Below, one piece after another: positions 31,385-43,600 of a stretch of DNA of 64,000 nucleotides; position 1 is the first letter of the stretch, and each line of letters begins with the position of its first letter. The notes under the pieces are model-generated. The model saw nothing but the letters and a program-made list of their open reading frames with translations. It did no database searches and was not told the origin of the DNA. This DNA comes from Argyresthia goedartella (Eukaryota; Arthropoda; Insecta; Lepidoptera; Argyresthiidae): assembly GCA_949825045.1 (NCBI GenBank), contig OX463813.1, positions 1,116,001-1,180,000 of the forward strand, read 5' to 3'. A program made the position numbers and the translations under genes.

Positions 31385-34300
31385 TTAAAACAAAGATTGG
31401 AAATGACCCCAAGACATTGTCGCAATCTTATTACTTAAAACTATACGTTTATCATCATTCGATGAAAGAGCAACTTTATTTAGTTCCTTGGTGAAAATCT
31501 GATGTTGTAATGATTTCAAAAACACATTTTTTCGTCGTACTATTTCACCTGTTTCTAAAACTCTTTTGTAGTTAGATAAATTTAAACTACGAACTGCAGC
31601 CTTTTTGATACCTTTAGCTTTTTTTGGTAACACCTTTAGTTGATTTAATACAATAAAGTTTGGATCGCAAACCTATAAAGTCTTCAATATTTTGACCACC
31701 AAGCTCGTCTTTGAATAACCCTGGAATTTTGTTATTTTTAGGTATTATTCCATAAATATTATTGTCAGGGTAGTTGCTTGTGTCAAAGTAATGATGAAAT
31801 TTATTCCTTATGTCTGCATAAACATCATTCGTCTCTCTTGAATATAGAAAGCTATCAGTATCTGTGTAGCACATTTTAATTTTATCCTTATAAAATGGTT
31901 TCATGACTTCATAGTTAAATTCATACATGTGACTTTTTGACAACTCTAAAACAGTAAAACCTATGTAGATGGGTTTATTCAAAAGTAAATTGTCAGGTTT
32001 CATCTGAATGGCAACGAAATTTTCTGAAAAAATTGATACACTGTGGAAATTGGGTTTTGCAATCAGCAGATCTGCTGCAAATATTTTTTTTGTTTTGTTT
32101 GAATTATCACTCCATTTATCTACTAATTTTATATCTACGCGTTTTTCTACATTTTCTAATGTTTTCCCAAATATACTGTTATTCAATAATTTAAAAAAGT
32201 CTTGCTCGAATTGAGATTTTGCAGTTTTTCGTGAAGCTGTATTCAAATAAATATTTTTTGAGAAAAGGACTTTGTTTGAATTGAATGACTCTATAAATAT
32301 TTTTTAATATTAATCCATGTTTCAAACACGTTTGTAAATTTGTGTAGTGAATAACATAACGAAATTTATCGTACAAGTTTGGTATCAATTTTGATGTTTT
32401 CGAACCAGGAGGAATAAAATTTTGTGGACAAAAAGGGAAATCATTATGCAGATCATGTAAGTGCTCTGGGTATTCTAAATCTTCTTCTAGTATATAACCA
32501 AATTGAGAATCATGAGGAATTGAATATCTAGTTTGTTTACATCAGTTTTAGTCATCATTTTAAAATCCGAACATGGTAAATAACCGCACATAGCATAACC
32601 ATATAAATTATTACAATCAATGTATAGCAAATGCTTTTCAACTTTACTTGGGTCATAATTTGGTAAGTATTTATTATTTGCTTTTGCATAACGATTGGAA
32701 CACAAACAAACTCCGCCTCGTATACCACTTTGGATCATTCGATATATTTCTAAGTCACTAATTAATTCCAGCTTAACTTTTGTTTTAAGTAACATAGCGT
32801 CAAACTAGGTGCTGTAATGTAAAACGTCGGATCTAAACTATAGTTATCCATACAAGCCTTTCGAAATTTCTCAAAAATATCAGCCAAAAGGATAACATTC
32901 GACATGAGGTATAGGTCGGTATACTCCCCCATATCGACTATATTGAAAGTGTCCCAAACTTTTATAGCATGCTGGTAGTCCAAGTCAGTAATATGTTCAC
33001 TAGTCAAGGTACTGAAGAATTTGCTTTGTTCGGGAAGACTATTCTCCTTGTATGATTTCCACCCTCTTACGTGTTCATAAGGATAAACACCTTTACGTCG
33101 CATTAAATCAAAACATTTATCTTCTGGAAAATACTTTTTTAAATGAATAAAATCCTCAGTATTGAGATTATCACATAACTTATCCAAACTTGTAGACAAA
33201 AAGTTCAATGCATCAACAAAACGGACAGCCACAAATTAATTATTTGTTTGATCTCTGAAAAATTTCGTGAAAGAGATATATTTTTCTTTATTTTTTGCAA
33301 TAACTTTTATAGGACCACAGGTTTCTCCTAACTGTTTAAGAAATAAATGACTGTCGTACCCTGATAAATTATGGAAAAATACTGGGATTAATTTAGGTAC
33401 AACAAACCGAATGTTGCAGTAAGAATGCGCCGCACCACGGTAACGCCCTGTCAAGTGACAGTGATCTGTCACACGGTCATCTAGTAATATTTAAGAGCAA
33501 ATATGACAAAATTTTGCATTTTTATAAGTTTCATTATCATTTTCGTTAAATTCCATAGGGACTTCCTTTTTTAATATTGAATGTATTCTTGAAACGTCAT
33601 GCTACAAATATTCCAAAAATATCTTATCGCTATTAGGTCCTCGGTATGTTTTATACTTATTAAGTTTAGAGTTGTATGAACAAACAATATAGTACCCAAA
33701 AGCAGCAGGTACGTGTTTATGAGTAGAAATCGTTCCATTGAACCCTTTATTATCATTTGTTATAGGTAAAGATTCTAAAAAGGATTCAAAATCCGCGTAT
33801 ATAGTAAACGGTAAACATTGCATCCGTTCAAAGTGAGTAAACTGTGTAAAGGTACCTTCTTTTGGGAGTCGAGTAGAGACACCACCACAAACGTGAGAAT
33901 TAAGCTTTACACTGTCGTTAAAAAATATAAGACATTCGTCACAGAAATAAATTTTACCATGATGTTTTGTTGTTTGAGAGCGAAGTAAGCGACCAAGGTT
34001 ACGTATCAAACAGTAATGTGATTTCGCACCGTTTTCAAAATATTACAAATTAATGTGTGTTTCTCTTTTTCTTGCTGTTTTAAACAGTGGACCGATAATA
34101 TGTTTCTTATTTTTTAGACCATATACATTTAAGCTTATCTTTTGATTATTTTTTTCAAAAAGTTTTATATCTAAAATTGACATGGGGAACGTCATATTAT
34201 TCGTATTGAGAACTTCACTGTAATGGGGGTAAGACGTGACTCTATCTGCATTTTTTTTTGCTGGAAACAAAGCAGCTATTACACTCCACAAGAAACAAAA

Positions 34301-34914
34301 ATTGTCATAACTTTTGATGTTAATGCAAGCCCGTTTATTTTTGATTAACTTAGGTAACTCAATGTAGCTTGATCCTCGTAATGGAATGTACTTGTTTACA
34401 TTTACCTCTAGGTACAAATTATTTAAAAAAGACCATCCACTTTCTCGGTCTTAATCTTTGTTGAGATTATATTTATAACTCTATTGTTGATGTCATTGAA
34501 ATCATTGTTTGTAAGAAATACTATATTTTCTGTAGCAAATGACTTTATTTCTGTTGCATCGTTTCTTGGTAAATAAAATTGAGCAAAAAACTCAAAGTTG
34601 ACTTTCACTGTATGATAAGAAGCTACTTTTGCGTCAATGATTTGTCTAACGTAGCGGCGCAGGCGAGCGATATATTCAATCGGTAGGTCGTGGTTCGCAC
34701 TTGGGTCGGACTTAGAACCCTCCAGCAGTTGTTCATTAGAATGAACTCGATACGAAGCTATACGGTTCCTAAATGCACTGTTGATTTTTGAAATATTGGT
34801 GCTGACTTCTACCAAACTATTATTTTTATGAATAGTACTTCTAAGATGTGCAGAAAACCCTCTACTTTTAATGGACTTGTCACAAACTTCACAAAATATG
34901 TCTTTACCTGGCAT
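31385..34914 (-). pseudogene. Polinton DNA polymerase B, copy 1
   Basis: Broken open stretches together trace a ~1,150-residue family B (protein-primed type) polymerase. From the N-terminus: a C2H2 motif (FCEVCDKSI...HLRSTIH), a VNKYIPLRGSSYIELP region, a second finger (YFCDECLIFF...HVC), exonuclease motif YADFESFLE, DHCHLTGRYRGAAH, LSGYDSHLF, then palm motifs DCNNLYGYAM (A), LLNNSIFGKTLENV (B) and YTDTDSFLYS (C). Lesions shared with copy 2 are a frameshift at 34418-34425 (T-run), stops at 33602-33604 and about 33487, a stop at 33233-33235 and a frameshift near 32790. Copy 1 alone has a nonsense codon near 34040 and a frameshift near 31620. It replicated the element; it is dead here. Confidence 0.92.
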
Positions 34915-35050
34915 GTTGAATTATAGGATTGTATTTTAAGAAATCAAAATGTTTAAAATGATGCAATGTTCACCGTTTATATGTGCGTACATGTAAATTT
35001 ATTTATCTGATTCTTAACTTATCATTAAATCAATTTCAATAATAAAAGGC

Positions 35051-35862
35051 TTATTCATATTTGACATTATCGAGTTGGAAGGTACCCTCGTGGGTAAATT
35101 TGGCTTTAGCCAACTTTATAAATGTGTGGATTGCATCCAGCTCCGGTGCGCTGTCATCAACCTGATATCTCAGATTGACAGCTGCCTTCCAGTAGCGTTG
35201 GTGCGCTTTCACATTCATAATGTCAGCTTTATTGTAGACCCTTAACTCTACAAATAAGTTTCCCTCGAGATCTTCGCTGCGTTTTAATAGTCCACCTGCG
35301 ACGCGGCGCCAGAGCACCGACTTGAGCAGATTCACCTTAGCTTCAGCTATCGTTGTTGCATCTTCTTCTTCCCCAAACAATTCGGTGAGAGTAAATTTCC
35401 CTCCGGAGGTAGCACGAGTTGATGCTGTCGCTGACGTGCGCGATGTTGATGCTGTCGCTGACGTGCTGCTACCGCCGCTCTTCTTTTGCTTTGCGTAGCG
35501 ACTCGCACTACCTCCACCGCTCGTGTTTACCGCTGCCACCTTACGTTTCTTTGTCTCCTTAGGTGGTTTAGTCGTACCCTTCCTGAAATGATAAACAATA
35601 TTCTATTAGTGACAATGAATCAAAATTACTCATCTTGATTTAGAAATGCAATTTAGATAAGGCTGTTATCAACCGAGTGGTGGTGGAAATAATGTAAGTA
35701 TTGATTCAATGAAAACACAACTTATTTAAAAGTATTTGAGAGTGGGACGGTCTTTTACTAGGAGTGAGACACACTACAGGTTACGCATAAAAATACTTAC
35801 GAGTAGTGATCCTCGTCTTCTGAATTTAATTCAGTAACGAGTTTGCTCTTTGCTGGCGCCAT
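35051..35862 (-). CDS. Spliced Polinton gene with nuclear localisation signal, 197 aa, copy 1
   Basis: Coding exons are 35801-35862 (20 codons plus 2 nt, starting MAPAKSKLVTELNSEDEDHY) and 35051-35582. Donor CTC|GTAAGTATTT and acceptor ATCATTTCAG|GAAGGG frame a 218-bp intron. A 5' UTR intron (35911-36364; donor TTC|GTAAGTTTTT, acceptor TTTATAACCAG|ATCTG) precedes it, and its short upstream exon contains a tiny upstream ORF (ATGTTC then a stop after the junction). The second exon opens with PPKETKKRKV, a classical basic NLS. A Ser/Thr/Ala-rich linker and a folded ~110-residue domain (FTLTELFGEEED...RYWKAAVNLRYQVDD...FQLDNVKYE) follow. I know no family for it. It lies upstream of the polymerase and may be an early regulator or DNA-binding protein. 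Confidence 0.62.
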
Positions 35863-36125
35863 TGCTTCTCGCTTATGTTGGGGGTGAGGGTTTCGTTCTC
35901 GGTGTCAGATCTGGTTATAAAAAAAAAAAGTCAAATACAAACAAAAACTACGATCACAAATATCATAGTTTAATTTAATCTCACTCTCACACTCTCTAAA
36001 CATTTCCTTTTCCTTCATTTTGTTGGTATTATACTAGATGTACAGACACAAATACTTATAGTACATACTCGTAATTTACAAACATTGGGTTCGTCTAATA
36101 TTATTATATCTATACTTAGATTCTC

Positions 36126-36214
36126 TATACCAGGTTTCGAACCCTGAGACTCCCCCAACAAAAGTAGGCACGGCTACTGCTAACTGAGTTAACCACGCCC
36201 TGCAGTCTCCACAT
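36126..36214 (-). repeat. tRNA-like SINE head in the 5' UTR intron, copy 1
   Basis: The minus strand has an A-box-like TGGTTAACTCAGTTAGCAG (~36178-36196) and a B-box GGTTCGAAACC (36133-36143) with a paired T-stem CAGG/CCTG. No acceptor stem pairs, so this is not a working tRNA. It lies wholly inside the intron 35911-36364. Confidence 0.5.
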
Positions 36215-36450
36215 AAGATAATGATACGATTGCTCGCTATGTGTGATGAGTTCTAGTGGTCTCCATAGAACTACATTAGTCTAGTACCGAGATGACTACA
36301 ATTCAGCGTAGATACCATTGACTTGAGACTGTAGGGTTAGGATAATAAAAATAAAAAAACTTACGAACATTTTTGCTGTTCCTCTGATGAGATTTCACTA
36401 CTGCACTTTATTTTACTGCACTTTAGAAGGTTGATGTTTCACGCTCGCCG

Positions 36451-38379
36451 AATCAAATCAAATCAAAAATCATTTATTTCCATAGGATGTTGTTACATCA
36501 CTTAGATCCGTCATCACATTTTTTTGGGTGAGTTCACTAACACAATGGCGGAATCTGTGGAGAAGAGCTCACCGAAGAAACTCCACAGTCGTCGCATCTT
36601 TTGCGTTTCCTTTTTTAAATAAAATATTGTCAAATTACAAAATGAATGCTAATTATATATCGAAACAGCCTGTTACTCAAACAATCTATTCCCATGGACA
36701 TCTGTCCTCTAAGTAATCAGATATCCTATAGTAACCTTTTTTATACAATTTCTGTTTTATTATTATTTTAAAATTGTCTAAAGGTAAGTTTTTAATATCA
36801 GTAGGGACCTTATTGTAATAGCGTATACAATTGCCTTTAAAAGAACTACTAATTTTATGTAGTCGGCTTACATAAGCAACCAACTTGTCTTTATTTCTAG
36901 TATTAAAATTGTGTATATCACTGTACTTCTGAAAATTAGTTATATTTATTTTTACATACACAAGATTGTCATAGATATATTGAGACACAAATGTCAGAAT
37001 ATTGATTTCTTTAAACTTTTCCCTCAGTGACACTCTAGGCCCTAATCTATAAATTGCACGAACAGCCCGTTTCTGCAGAATAAATATACTATTAGCATTC
37101 GCAGCGTGACCCCACAATAAAATACCATAGGTCATTAGACTATGAAAGTAACTAAAGTAGACTAGTCTAGCGGTGTCTACGTCGGTAAGAGCTCTAATTT
37201 TTTTAACTGCGAACGCTGCCGAACTCAGTCTGTTCGACAATTTATTTATATGAGGATCCCATTGTAGTTTGGCGTCTAAAGTAATGCCCAAAAAGACAGT
37301 CGACTGCACAAGGTCCAATCTCTGTCCTTTTATAAATATGTCTGTAGTTACCGGGTTCACATTGGGTAACACGAATTTAATACATTTGGTTTTCTTTTCA
37401 TTAAGTAATAAATTGTTAACAGTTAACCAGTTCACTATACTAGAGATAGCATTGTTTACCTCGTCATAATTTGATTGCTGTCTTTTAACTTTAAATATCA
37501 AAGAAGTATCATGGGCAAACAATACTAAACCATTTTTTGCTTTAACAAGGTAAGGTAAATCATTAATATATACTAAAAACAAGAAAGGACCAAGAATTGA
37601 ACCTTGCGCTACGCCCATACTTATTGAAGACCCAGGTGATCTTTTCCCATTAACATCGACCATCTGAACCCTATCTGTTAGATATGACTACAGAAGGCCA
37701 AGTGCCTGATCTTTTACACCATAATGGCGTAACTTCCTGACAAGAGTGTCATGATGGACGCAATCAAAAGCCTTGGATAGATCGCAGAAGACACCTATTG
37801 CATCCATTGCGTCTTCCCAGGCATCAAAAATACTGTCGATTTGTTCAACACCAGCATCGGCTGTTGAACGACCCTTTGTGAAACCAAACTGAGCTGAGAA
37901 TATGAATTAAATTATTGAGATAAAAATGACTTTGCAATTGATTAAGTATGAGTTTTTCAAATATTTTGCTAAGCGTTGGTAGTATCGATATGGGTCTAAA
38001 ATTGGTGGGGTCTGATGTACTACCAGCTTTGAATAAAGGTATAACTTTACTTAGTTTCATCAAGTCAGGAAACACACCATTATCTATACATTGATTAAAT
38101 ATACAACAAAGGTGAGGTGCAATACAATCTACAATGGAACTAATAATTTTTACTGATAGACCATGGGCGTCAGCTGTCTTTTTCATTTCCAGGGATTTAA
38201 ACGCTTTTACAATGTCTTCATTATTTACGTGCCTAAATTTAAAATCTGTTTTACAATCCTCAAAGTTTTGTTTAAGTATAGATTCAGCAGCAGCGGGAGA
38301 TGAATTTAAAGACTTGGTTGTTGAAACTGGAATGTCTTTTGCTATCTTACATAAAGTTAAACTTTATTCACCGAAGTAA
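36451..38379 (-). pseudogene. 5'-truncated LINE fragment (reverse transcriptase) inside Polinton 1
   Basis: Two open parts carry reverse transcriptase: 37845-38186 (NFRPISILPTLSKIFEKLIL) and 36686-37663 (SISMGVAQGSILGPFLFLVYINDLP, then LVLFAHDTSLIF, the active-site box with His in place of the first Asp). They are separated by frame changes (37664-37844). The 3' end is a GATTT-type simple repeat at ~36451-36466 on the minus strand. The 5' limit near 38380 is uncertain. It resembles Jockey/CR1-group LINEs. The same fragment with the same ends is in copy 2, so it entered before the duplication. Confidence 0.82.
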
Positions 38380-38702
38380 TTATAACTTTTTTGTAATTAA
38401 TTCGGTCATTTTATATATATTTTTTTGATGACTACAATAAAAAAGCAATGGTTGTCAACCTTTTACCGTATTACACAAAACATGTGACGATCAAATTGAT
38501 ATCTATGCAAAACTCATTCAGTAAACTTTCCAAAGAATACTTAATGTTGAGTATCCCTGACTAGTGTTAAAACTGCTAACTAAGGTTTAAAACCGTGTGA
38601 TTCTTAGGTATCGATTACAACGTTTCATCATCACAAGCTCATGTATCATGACGACTTAGGATTATATTATTATGCAGCTTACGTATTCTATTTTAGTTAG
38701 GT
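38380..38702. other. non-coding Polinton sequence
   Basis: AT-rich, no gene or motif recognised. Part may be the decayed 5' end of the LINE fragment. Confidence 0.45.
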
Positions 38703-39199
38703 TTAACCCTTAAATGCATCTTGTATCGAAAATGATACAACGAAAAAAAAAAAACAATAAAAAAAAATAAGTAATTTATATGTGTCTTAATTCTTTGTTA
38801 AATATACTATTGTATATTAAAATGGAGAAAAACATAAAAAATATGAAAAAAAAATAAACATAACTTCATAAATCAATCAATGTTATGGAAGGTCGAAAAT
38901 TTGATCGCAGAGAAAAAAAAAAGGTAAAATTGATAATTTTTTTAAAATCGCTATATAAATTATATATATAAATTCATTTAAAAAAAATATATTAAATTTA
39001 AAATAAATGAAACTTGTTTTCAACTTAACTTTTTAATTTTGTCCACACATACAAAAAATAAATTAAAATAATAGGTTCTTAGGGAGTTTGAAAAAAAGAA
39101 AAGATTAGGTAAGATTTTTCAAGTATTTTTTAAGTTATTAAGTATATATAATTAAGTATTTATCATCAAAAAAGAAAACATCATGCATTTAAGGGTTAA
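38703..39199. mobile_element. piggyBac-type MITE (TTAA-flanked), copy 1
   Basis: TTAA at 38703-38706 and 39196-39199 flanks a 489-bp AT-rich element. Its ends are inverted copies: CCCTTAAATGCAT on the left and ATGCATTTAAGGG on the right. TTAA targets and CCC/GGG tips are the signature of piggyBac transposons; with no ORF it is non-autonomous. The same insertion is in copy 2 (62048-62542), with one tip base changed. Confidence 0.75.
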
Positions 39200-39658
39200 G
39201 TTGGGACTAACTATACCGATATAGGTACTTACCTTGTTTTTTTCCTAGCTGACAAATGCAACTTTTTTGCATCAATTACTGATAACAATCATTATATGTA
39301 TCTTATGATTTTGTTGTTGTAGGCTACAGCTGCTAGCTAATAGATATTACAAATTCTTGTTCATCACTTCAAAACAAGTGCTGAAATCGATGTCTAACTT
39401 TTTATGATAACACGGTACATGTATATTTGGCTAAGCAATAAACCAAATTTAATCATAGTTGTTAACCTACATGTGCTGTTGACTGTACTTTTATTGCAAT
39501 TATGCTGATTAAGGTAAGAGATTCCGAGAGCCGGACACCTACGTCAACGTGAGCCCGCCTTGGGAACGCAGGGTGTCCATTATAGTACATGTTCGTATAC
39601 GTACATTGGTATAAGTACAGTGTTCGTTTAGAATCCCACAAAGAAACATTGCTTGATA
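39200..39658. other. non-coding Polinton sequence
   Basis: No gene recognised. It holds a GTAC-rich stretch (~39590-39615) and splice-like signals of no clear use. Confidence 0.45.
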
Positions 39659-39946
39659 TTACTTAAAAAAAATGTGATTTTTGGTTTTCCTAAGCTTGCC
39701 GATGGAATCCTTTATTTTTGTCAGGTAAATGTCAAAACTAACTACCTTAATCCATTTCGGAAGGCTTGATTTTCTTGTTGTGTCACACAACAGCTTCTTG
39801 TTAAACTTATCAGATATTTGCTCTACCGATATGTCTGATTGCATACCAATTTTAAAATCGTTGTTAGGTACCTCGCAGCCAAGAGAGTCTACTTGAACAA
39901 AGGGTTGATTTTTCTGATGGTTTTTCAATTTTGTATTACCTAACAT
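39659..39946 (-). CDS. Hypothetical 95-aa protein, first gene of Polinton 1
   Basis: 95 codons from MLGNTKLKNHQKNQPF to KNHIFFK. It is lysine-rich with no recognised domain, signal peptide or membrane segment. The copy 2 homologue (63002-63289) has the same length and only two amino-acid changes, which is weak support because the whole block is recent. It is the most upstream open frame of the element, ~700 bp inside the right terminus, so it could be an early gene or the end of a spliced one. It could also be a chance frame. Confidence 0.35.
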   Translation of the reverse strand: MLGNTKLKNHQKNQPFVQVDSLGCEVPNNDFKIGMQSDISVEQISDKFNKKLLCDTTRKSSLPKWIKVVSFDIYLTKIKDSIGKLRKTKNHIFFK

Positions 39947-40429
39947 ACAACAAAAAAAAACTGAACGAAGGTCTGCATTTCTGATGGGTTTATTATTAAG
40001 AAAACCTCTTGGATATCAGCTACAACATGAGTGAAGGTTTGAGTTAGTAATGGTGGTTCATTATAAACTCCAACAAGAAATCACTTAAAACCTGAGTATG
40101 ACTCTTGATTGTCTGATGGTCTCAACCTTACCTATGATCAATTGTATATAAAGAGCCTCTCAGACATCAACGACAAACCTGAGTATGACTTTGATTTGAT
40201 GTTGGTTTTACAAAACAGGAACGTGACACATTTCAGACAACAATGAAACTTCGCAATGGAACCTAGTTAACGTGCTTACCTACAAACATAAAACGGAATT
40301 TTCTCATTAGAAACATGGTTAAAATCGTCTTTTAAAACCAACAATCACATTCATCAGTGAATTACTTACATTGTGTGTTTTGTGTGAGCATTTCATAAAC
40401 AGTGATTGTACTCCACGGCGTGACGGGGC
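39947..40429. other. upstream region of Polinton 1 genes
   Basis: Non-coding. On the minus strand a donor-like CAATGTAAGT (~40367-40372) and an acceptor-like TTTGTAG (just above 40280) could frame a short 5' UTR intron of a transcript starting in the terminal repeat. Two short imperfect repeats beginning CCTGAGTATGACT are at ~40090 and ~40178. A TTAA at 40267-40270 is where copy 2 holds a piggyBac-like insertion. Confidence 0.4.
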
Positions 40430-40648
40430 GATGGTGAGTCGAGGTTATATTTTTGTTACTTCCATGCTTGCGGAGCGGATTGAAAGTGAAAGTGGGGCCA
40501 CAATTAAGCTAATGTATATGGATTTCGATCGAAGGAGTAAGGTGTGTATTATTGTGGCACATTGGCACATTGGCGGAGCGCAGCGGAGCGGAGTGGAGCG
40601 AAGCGGAGCGGATCGAAAGTGAGCTAAAGTGCCCAATAATACACTACT
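40430..40648. repeat. Polinton 1 right terminal inverted repeat
   Basis: This is the reverse complement of the left terminus through AAGCATGGAAGTAACAAAAA and CGACTCACC. It lacks the extra ~120-bp units. It lies upstream of all the genes and so may hold a promoter. A GT donor-like CAATGTAAGT lies just inside it on the minus strand (~40367-40372). Confidence 0.85.
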
Positions 40649-43600
40649 TTTATGTTATACTTTCAACCTTCATTAAAAATTCTAATCTTGATATGTGGAC
40701 TCTAGCGATCTTGATTAAAATTATAAATAAAAGATAGATAAAAGGCAATTCAAGACAGTAGTGATCTCGGATCAACAATAACGTCCATGGAAAATATTTA
40801 TGGAATCTCAAAATGTTATAGAAAGTATGTTGTAGAAATGTTATAGATATATAGATTAATGCTAACTTCCTTGATTTCAATGTTTCGCGCCTAATCAGGT
40901 ACTCTTAAGGTAGAAGTTAACCTGTCGCCTGTATCTCAGAATTAACATCTACTACTTCTTTACTAATTTTCTTATTGCAACTCAAACTTTATAACGATTA
41001 ATGGTTATGTATACAGTTTGATTGCGCACTAGGACTGTCCTGTTTCATAAACACTCCTGTCTTGCCTAGGTTTGCTGGAACAAATCTATCCCTATATCCC
41101 TATCTTGCCTATTAAATTTATTGTAACTGTGAGTTTATCTATATTTTCTGTTCAATAAAGAATATGAATATGTCGTAGGATTATTTGATAATCCGTATTT
41201 TCGCGAAAACTCTGCGGTATATATAGGTGAAGGATGAAGGGGTGAGCGAATCTCCCTTTAACCTTCGTGTTAGGTTGAACATGTTAGAACATAAAAAAAA
41301 CACTAAGAATTACTTTTTGACAAAATCCCTAGAATTTTCGCGAAAATACGGATTATTATATAATCCTATGACATATGTATCTGCAGCTTCAGGAGTCTCC
41401 AGCCTCCTGGGGGTATCACTATCGGCCGTCAAATCAAGATCTTTTCAAAAGTCAGAAAAAAGTGAGTGTGCACGATTATCAAACTTGTCTTATTAACACA
41501 CTTATCAGCGCATTTTAAAATATCCATAGGGGTTGATCTTTAACATAAAATGGTCAGAATCATGAACCAATATTCACAACTCGGTAGTTGTGAAATTTGT
41601 TACGGATAACTAGTGGGTTAATTTGATTCCGGTACTGGGTAGTCAACGTGACAAAATGTTCGAAGGTTGGAATGTGCAGGTGTCAAAATGTCTTTATGGA
41701 CCTAATGTCTATGTGGCAAAAAGTATGAACGTTAAAATGTGCAATGGTTAAAATGGACAGGAGTTAAAATGTGTTCCGGTCAAATCGAACCAGCGTCATA
41801 ATGAATTTGTTGGCCCGTTTTGTGTAATACTTTCAACCTTCATTAAAAATTCTAATCTTGATATGTGGACTCTCGCGATCTTGATTACAATCATAAATAA
41901 GTCTTTAAGATAGATGTTAGGTACGATAGATAAAAGGCGATTCAAGACAATAGTGATCTCGGATCAATAATAACGTCAATGGAAAATATTTATGGAATCT
42001 CAAAATGTTAAAGATAGTATGTTGTAGAAATGTTATTGATATATAGATTAATGCTAACTTCCTTGATTTCAATGTTTCGCGCCTAATAAGGTACTCTTAA
42101 GGTAGAAGCTAACCTATCGCCTGTATCTCAGAATTAACATCTACTACTTCTTTAATAATTTGCTTATTGCAACTCAAACTGTATAACGATTAATGGTTAT
42201 GTATACAGTTTGATTGCGCACTAGGACTGTCGTGTTTCATAAACACTCCTGTCTTGCCTAGGTTTGCTGGAACAAATCGATCCCTATATTCCTATCTTGC
42301 CTATAAAATTTATTGTAACTGTGAGTTTATCTATATTTTCTGTTCAATAAAGAATATGAATATGTCCTAGGATTATTTGATAATCCGTATTTTCGCGAAA
42401 ACACTGCGGTATATATAGGTGAAGGATGAAGGGGTGAGCGAATCTCCCTTTATCCTTCGTGTTAGGTTGAACATGTAAGAACAAAAAAAACACTTAGAAG
42501 TACTTTTTAACAAAATCCCTAGAATATTCGCGAAAATACGGATAATCAAATAATCCTTCGACATATATATCTGCAGCTTCAGGAGTCTCCAGCCACCCGG
42601 GGGTATCACTATCGGCAGTCAAATCAAGATCTTTTCAAAAGTCAGAAAAAAGTGAGTGTGCACGATTATCAAACTTGTCTTATTAACACACTTATCAGCG
42701 CATTTTAAAATATCCATAGGGGTTGATCTTTAACATAAAATGGTCAGAATCATGAACCAATATTCACAACTCGGTAGTTGTGAAATTTGTTACGGATAAC
42801 TAGTGGGTTAATTTGATTCCGGTACTGGGTAGTCAACGTGACAAAATGTTCGAAGGTTGGAATGTGCAGGTGTCAAAATGTCTTTATGGACCTAATGTCT
42901 ATGTGGCAAAAAGTATGAACGTTAAAATGTGCAATGGTTAAAATGGACAGGAGTTAAAATGTGTTCCGGTCAAATCGAACCAGCGTCATAATGAATTTGT
43001 TGGCCCGTTTTGTGTAATACTTTCAACCTTCATTAAAAATTCTAATCTTGATATGTGGACTCTCGCGATCTTGATTACAATCATAAATAAGTCTTTAAGA
43101 TAGATGTTAGGTACGATAGATAAAAGGCGATTCAAGACAATAGTGATCTCGGATCAATAATAACGTCAATGGAAAATATTTATGGAATCTCAAAATGTTA
43201 AAGATAGTATGTTGTAGAAATGTTTTTGATATATAGATTATTGCTAACTTCCTTGATTTCAATGTTTCGTGCCTAATTAGGTACTCTTAAGGTAGAAGCT
43301 AACCTGTCGCCTGTATCTCAGAATTATCATCTACTTCTTCTTTAATAATTTGCTTATTGCAACTCAAACTTTATAACGATTAATGGTTATGTATACAGTT
43401 TGATTGCGCACTAGGACTGTCCTGTTTCATAAACACTCCTGTCTTGCCTAGGTTTGCTGGAACAAATCGATCCCTATATTCCTATCTTGCCTATAAAATT
43501 TATTGTAAATGTGAGTTTATCTATATTTTCTGTTCAATAAAGAATATGAATATGTCGTAGGATTATTTTATAATCAGTATTTTCGCGAAAACACTGCGGT

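Larger units (their letters stand above)
22079..40648 (-). mobile_element. Polinton/Maverick (adintovirus-like) element, copy 1, complete length
   Basis: 18,570 bp, bounded by inverted termini starting AGTAGTGTATTATTGGGCAC and a TTTATG duplication, inserted in a ~1.19-kb repeat unit. All genes read on the minus strand: 95-aa unknown, spliced NLS protein, DNA polymerase B, spliced 132-aa protein, packaging ATPase, DUF8207-like, fibre-like, integrase, PLA2 capsid protein, protease, penton-like and major capsid protein. That set (polymerase, integrase, ATPase, protease, both capsid proteins) defines Polintons, and the PLA2 domain is a feature of related adintoviruses. Passengers are a LINE fragment (36451-38379) and a piggyBac-type MITE (38707-39195). 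Several genes carry stops or lost key residues, so this is a fossil. Confidence 0.95.

Noticed and set aside
36126..36214. Possible tRNA gene
   Set aside because: A- and B-boxes exist but the acceptor stem does not pair; better a SINE head. The same holds for 17945-18040.
40371..40622. 83-codon open frame in the right Polinton terminus
   Set aside because: It reads through GC-rich simple repeats of the inverted terminus; the matching frames in the left termini are the same artefact.
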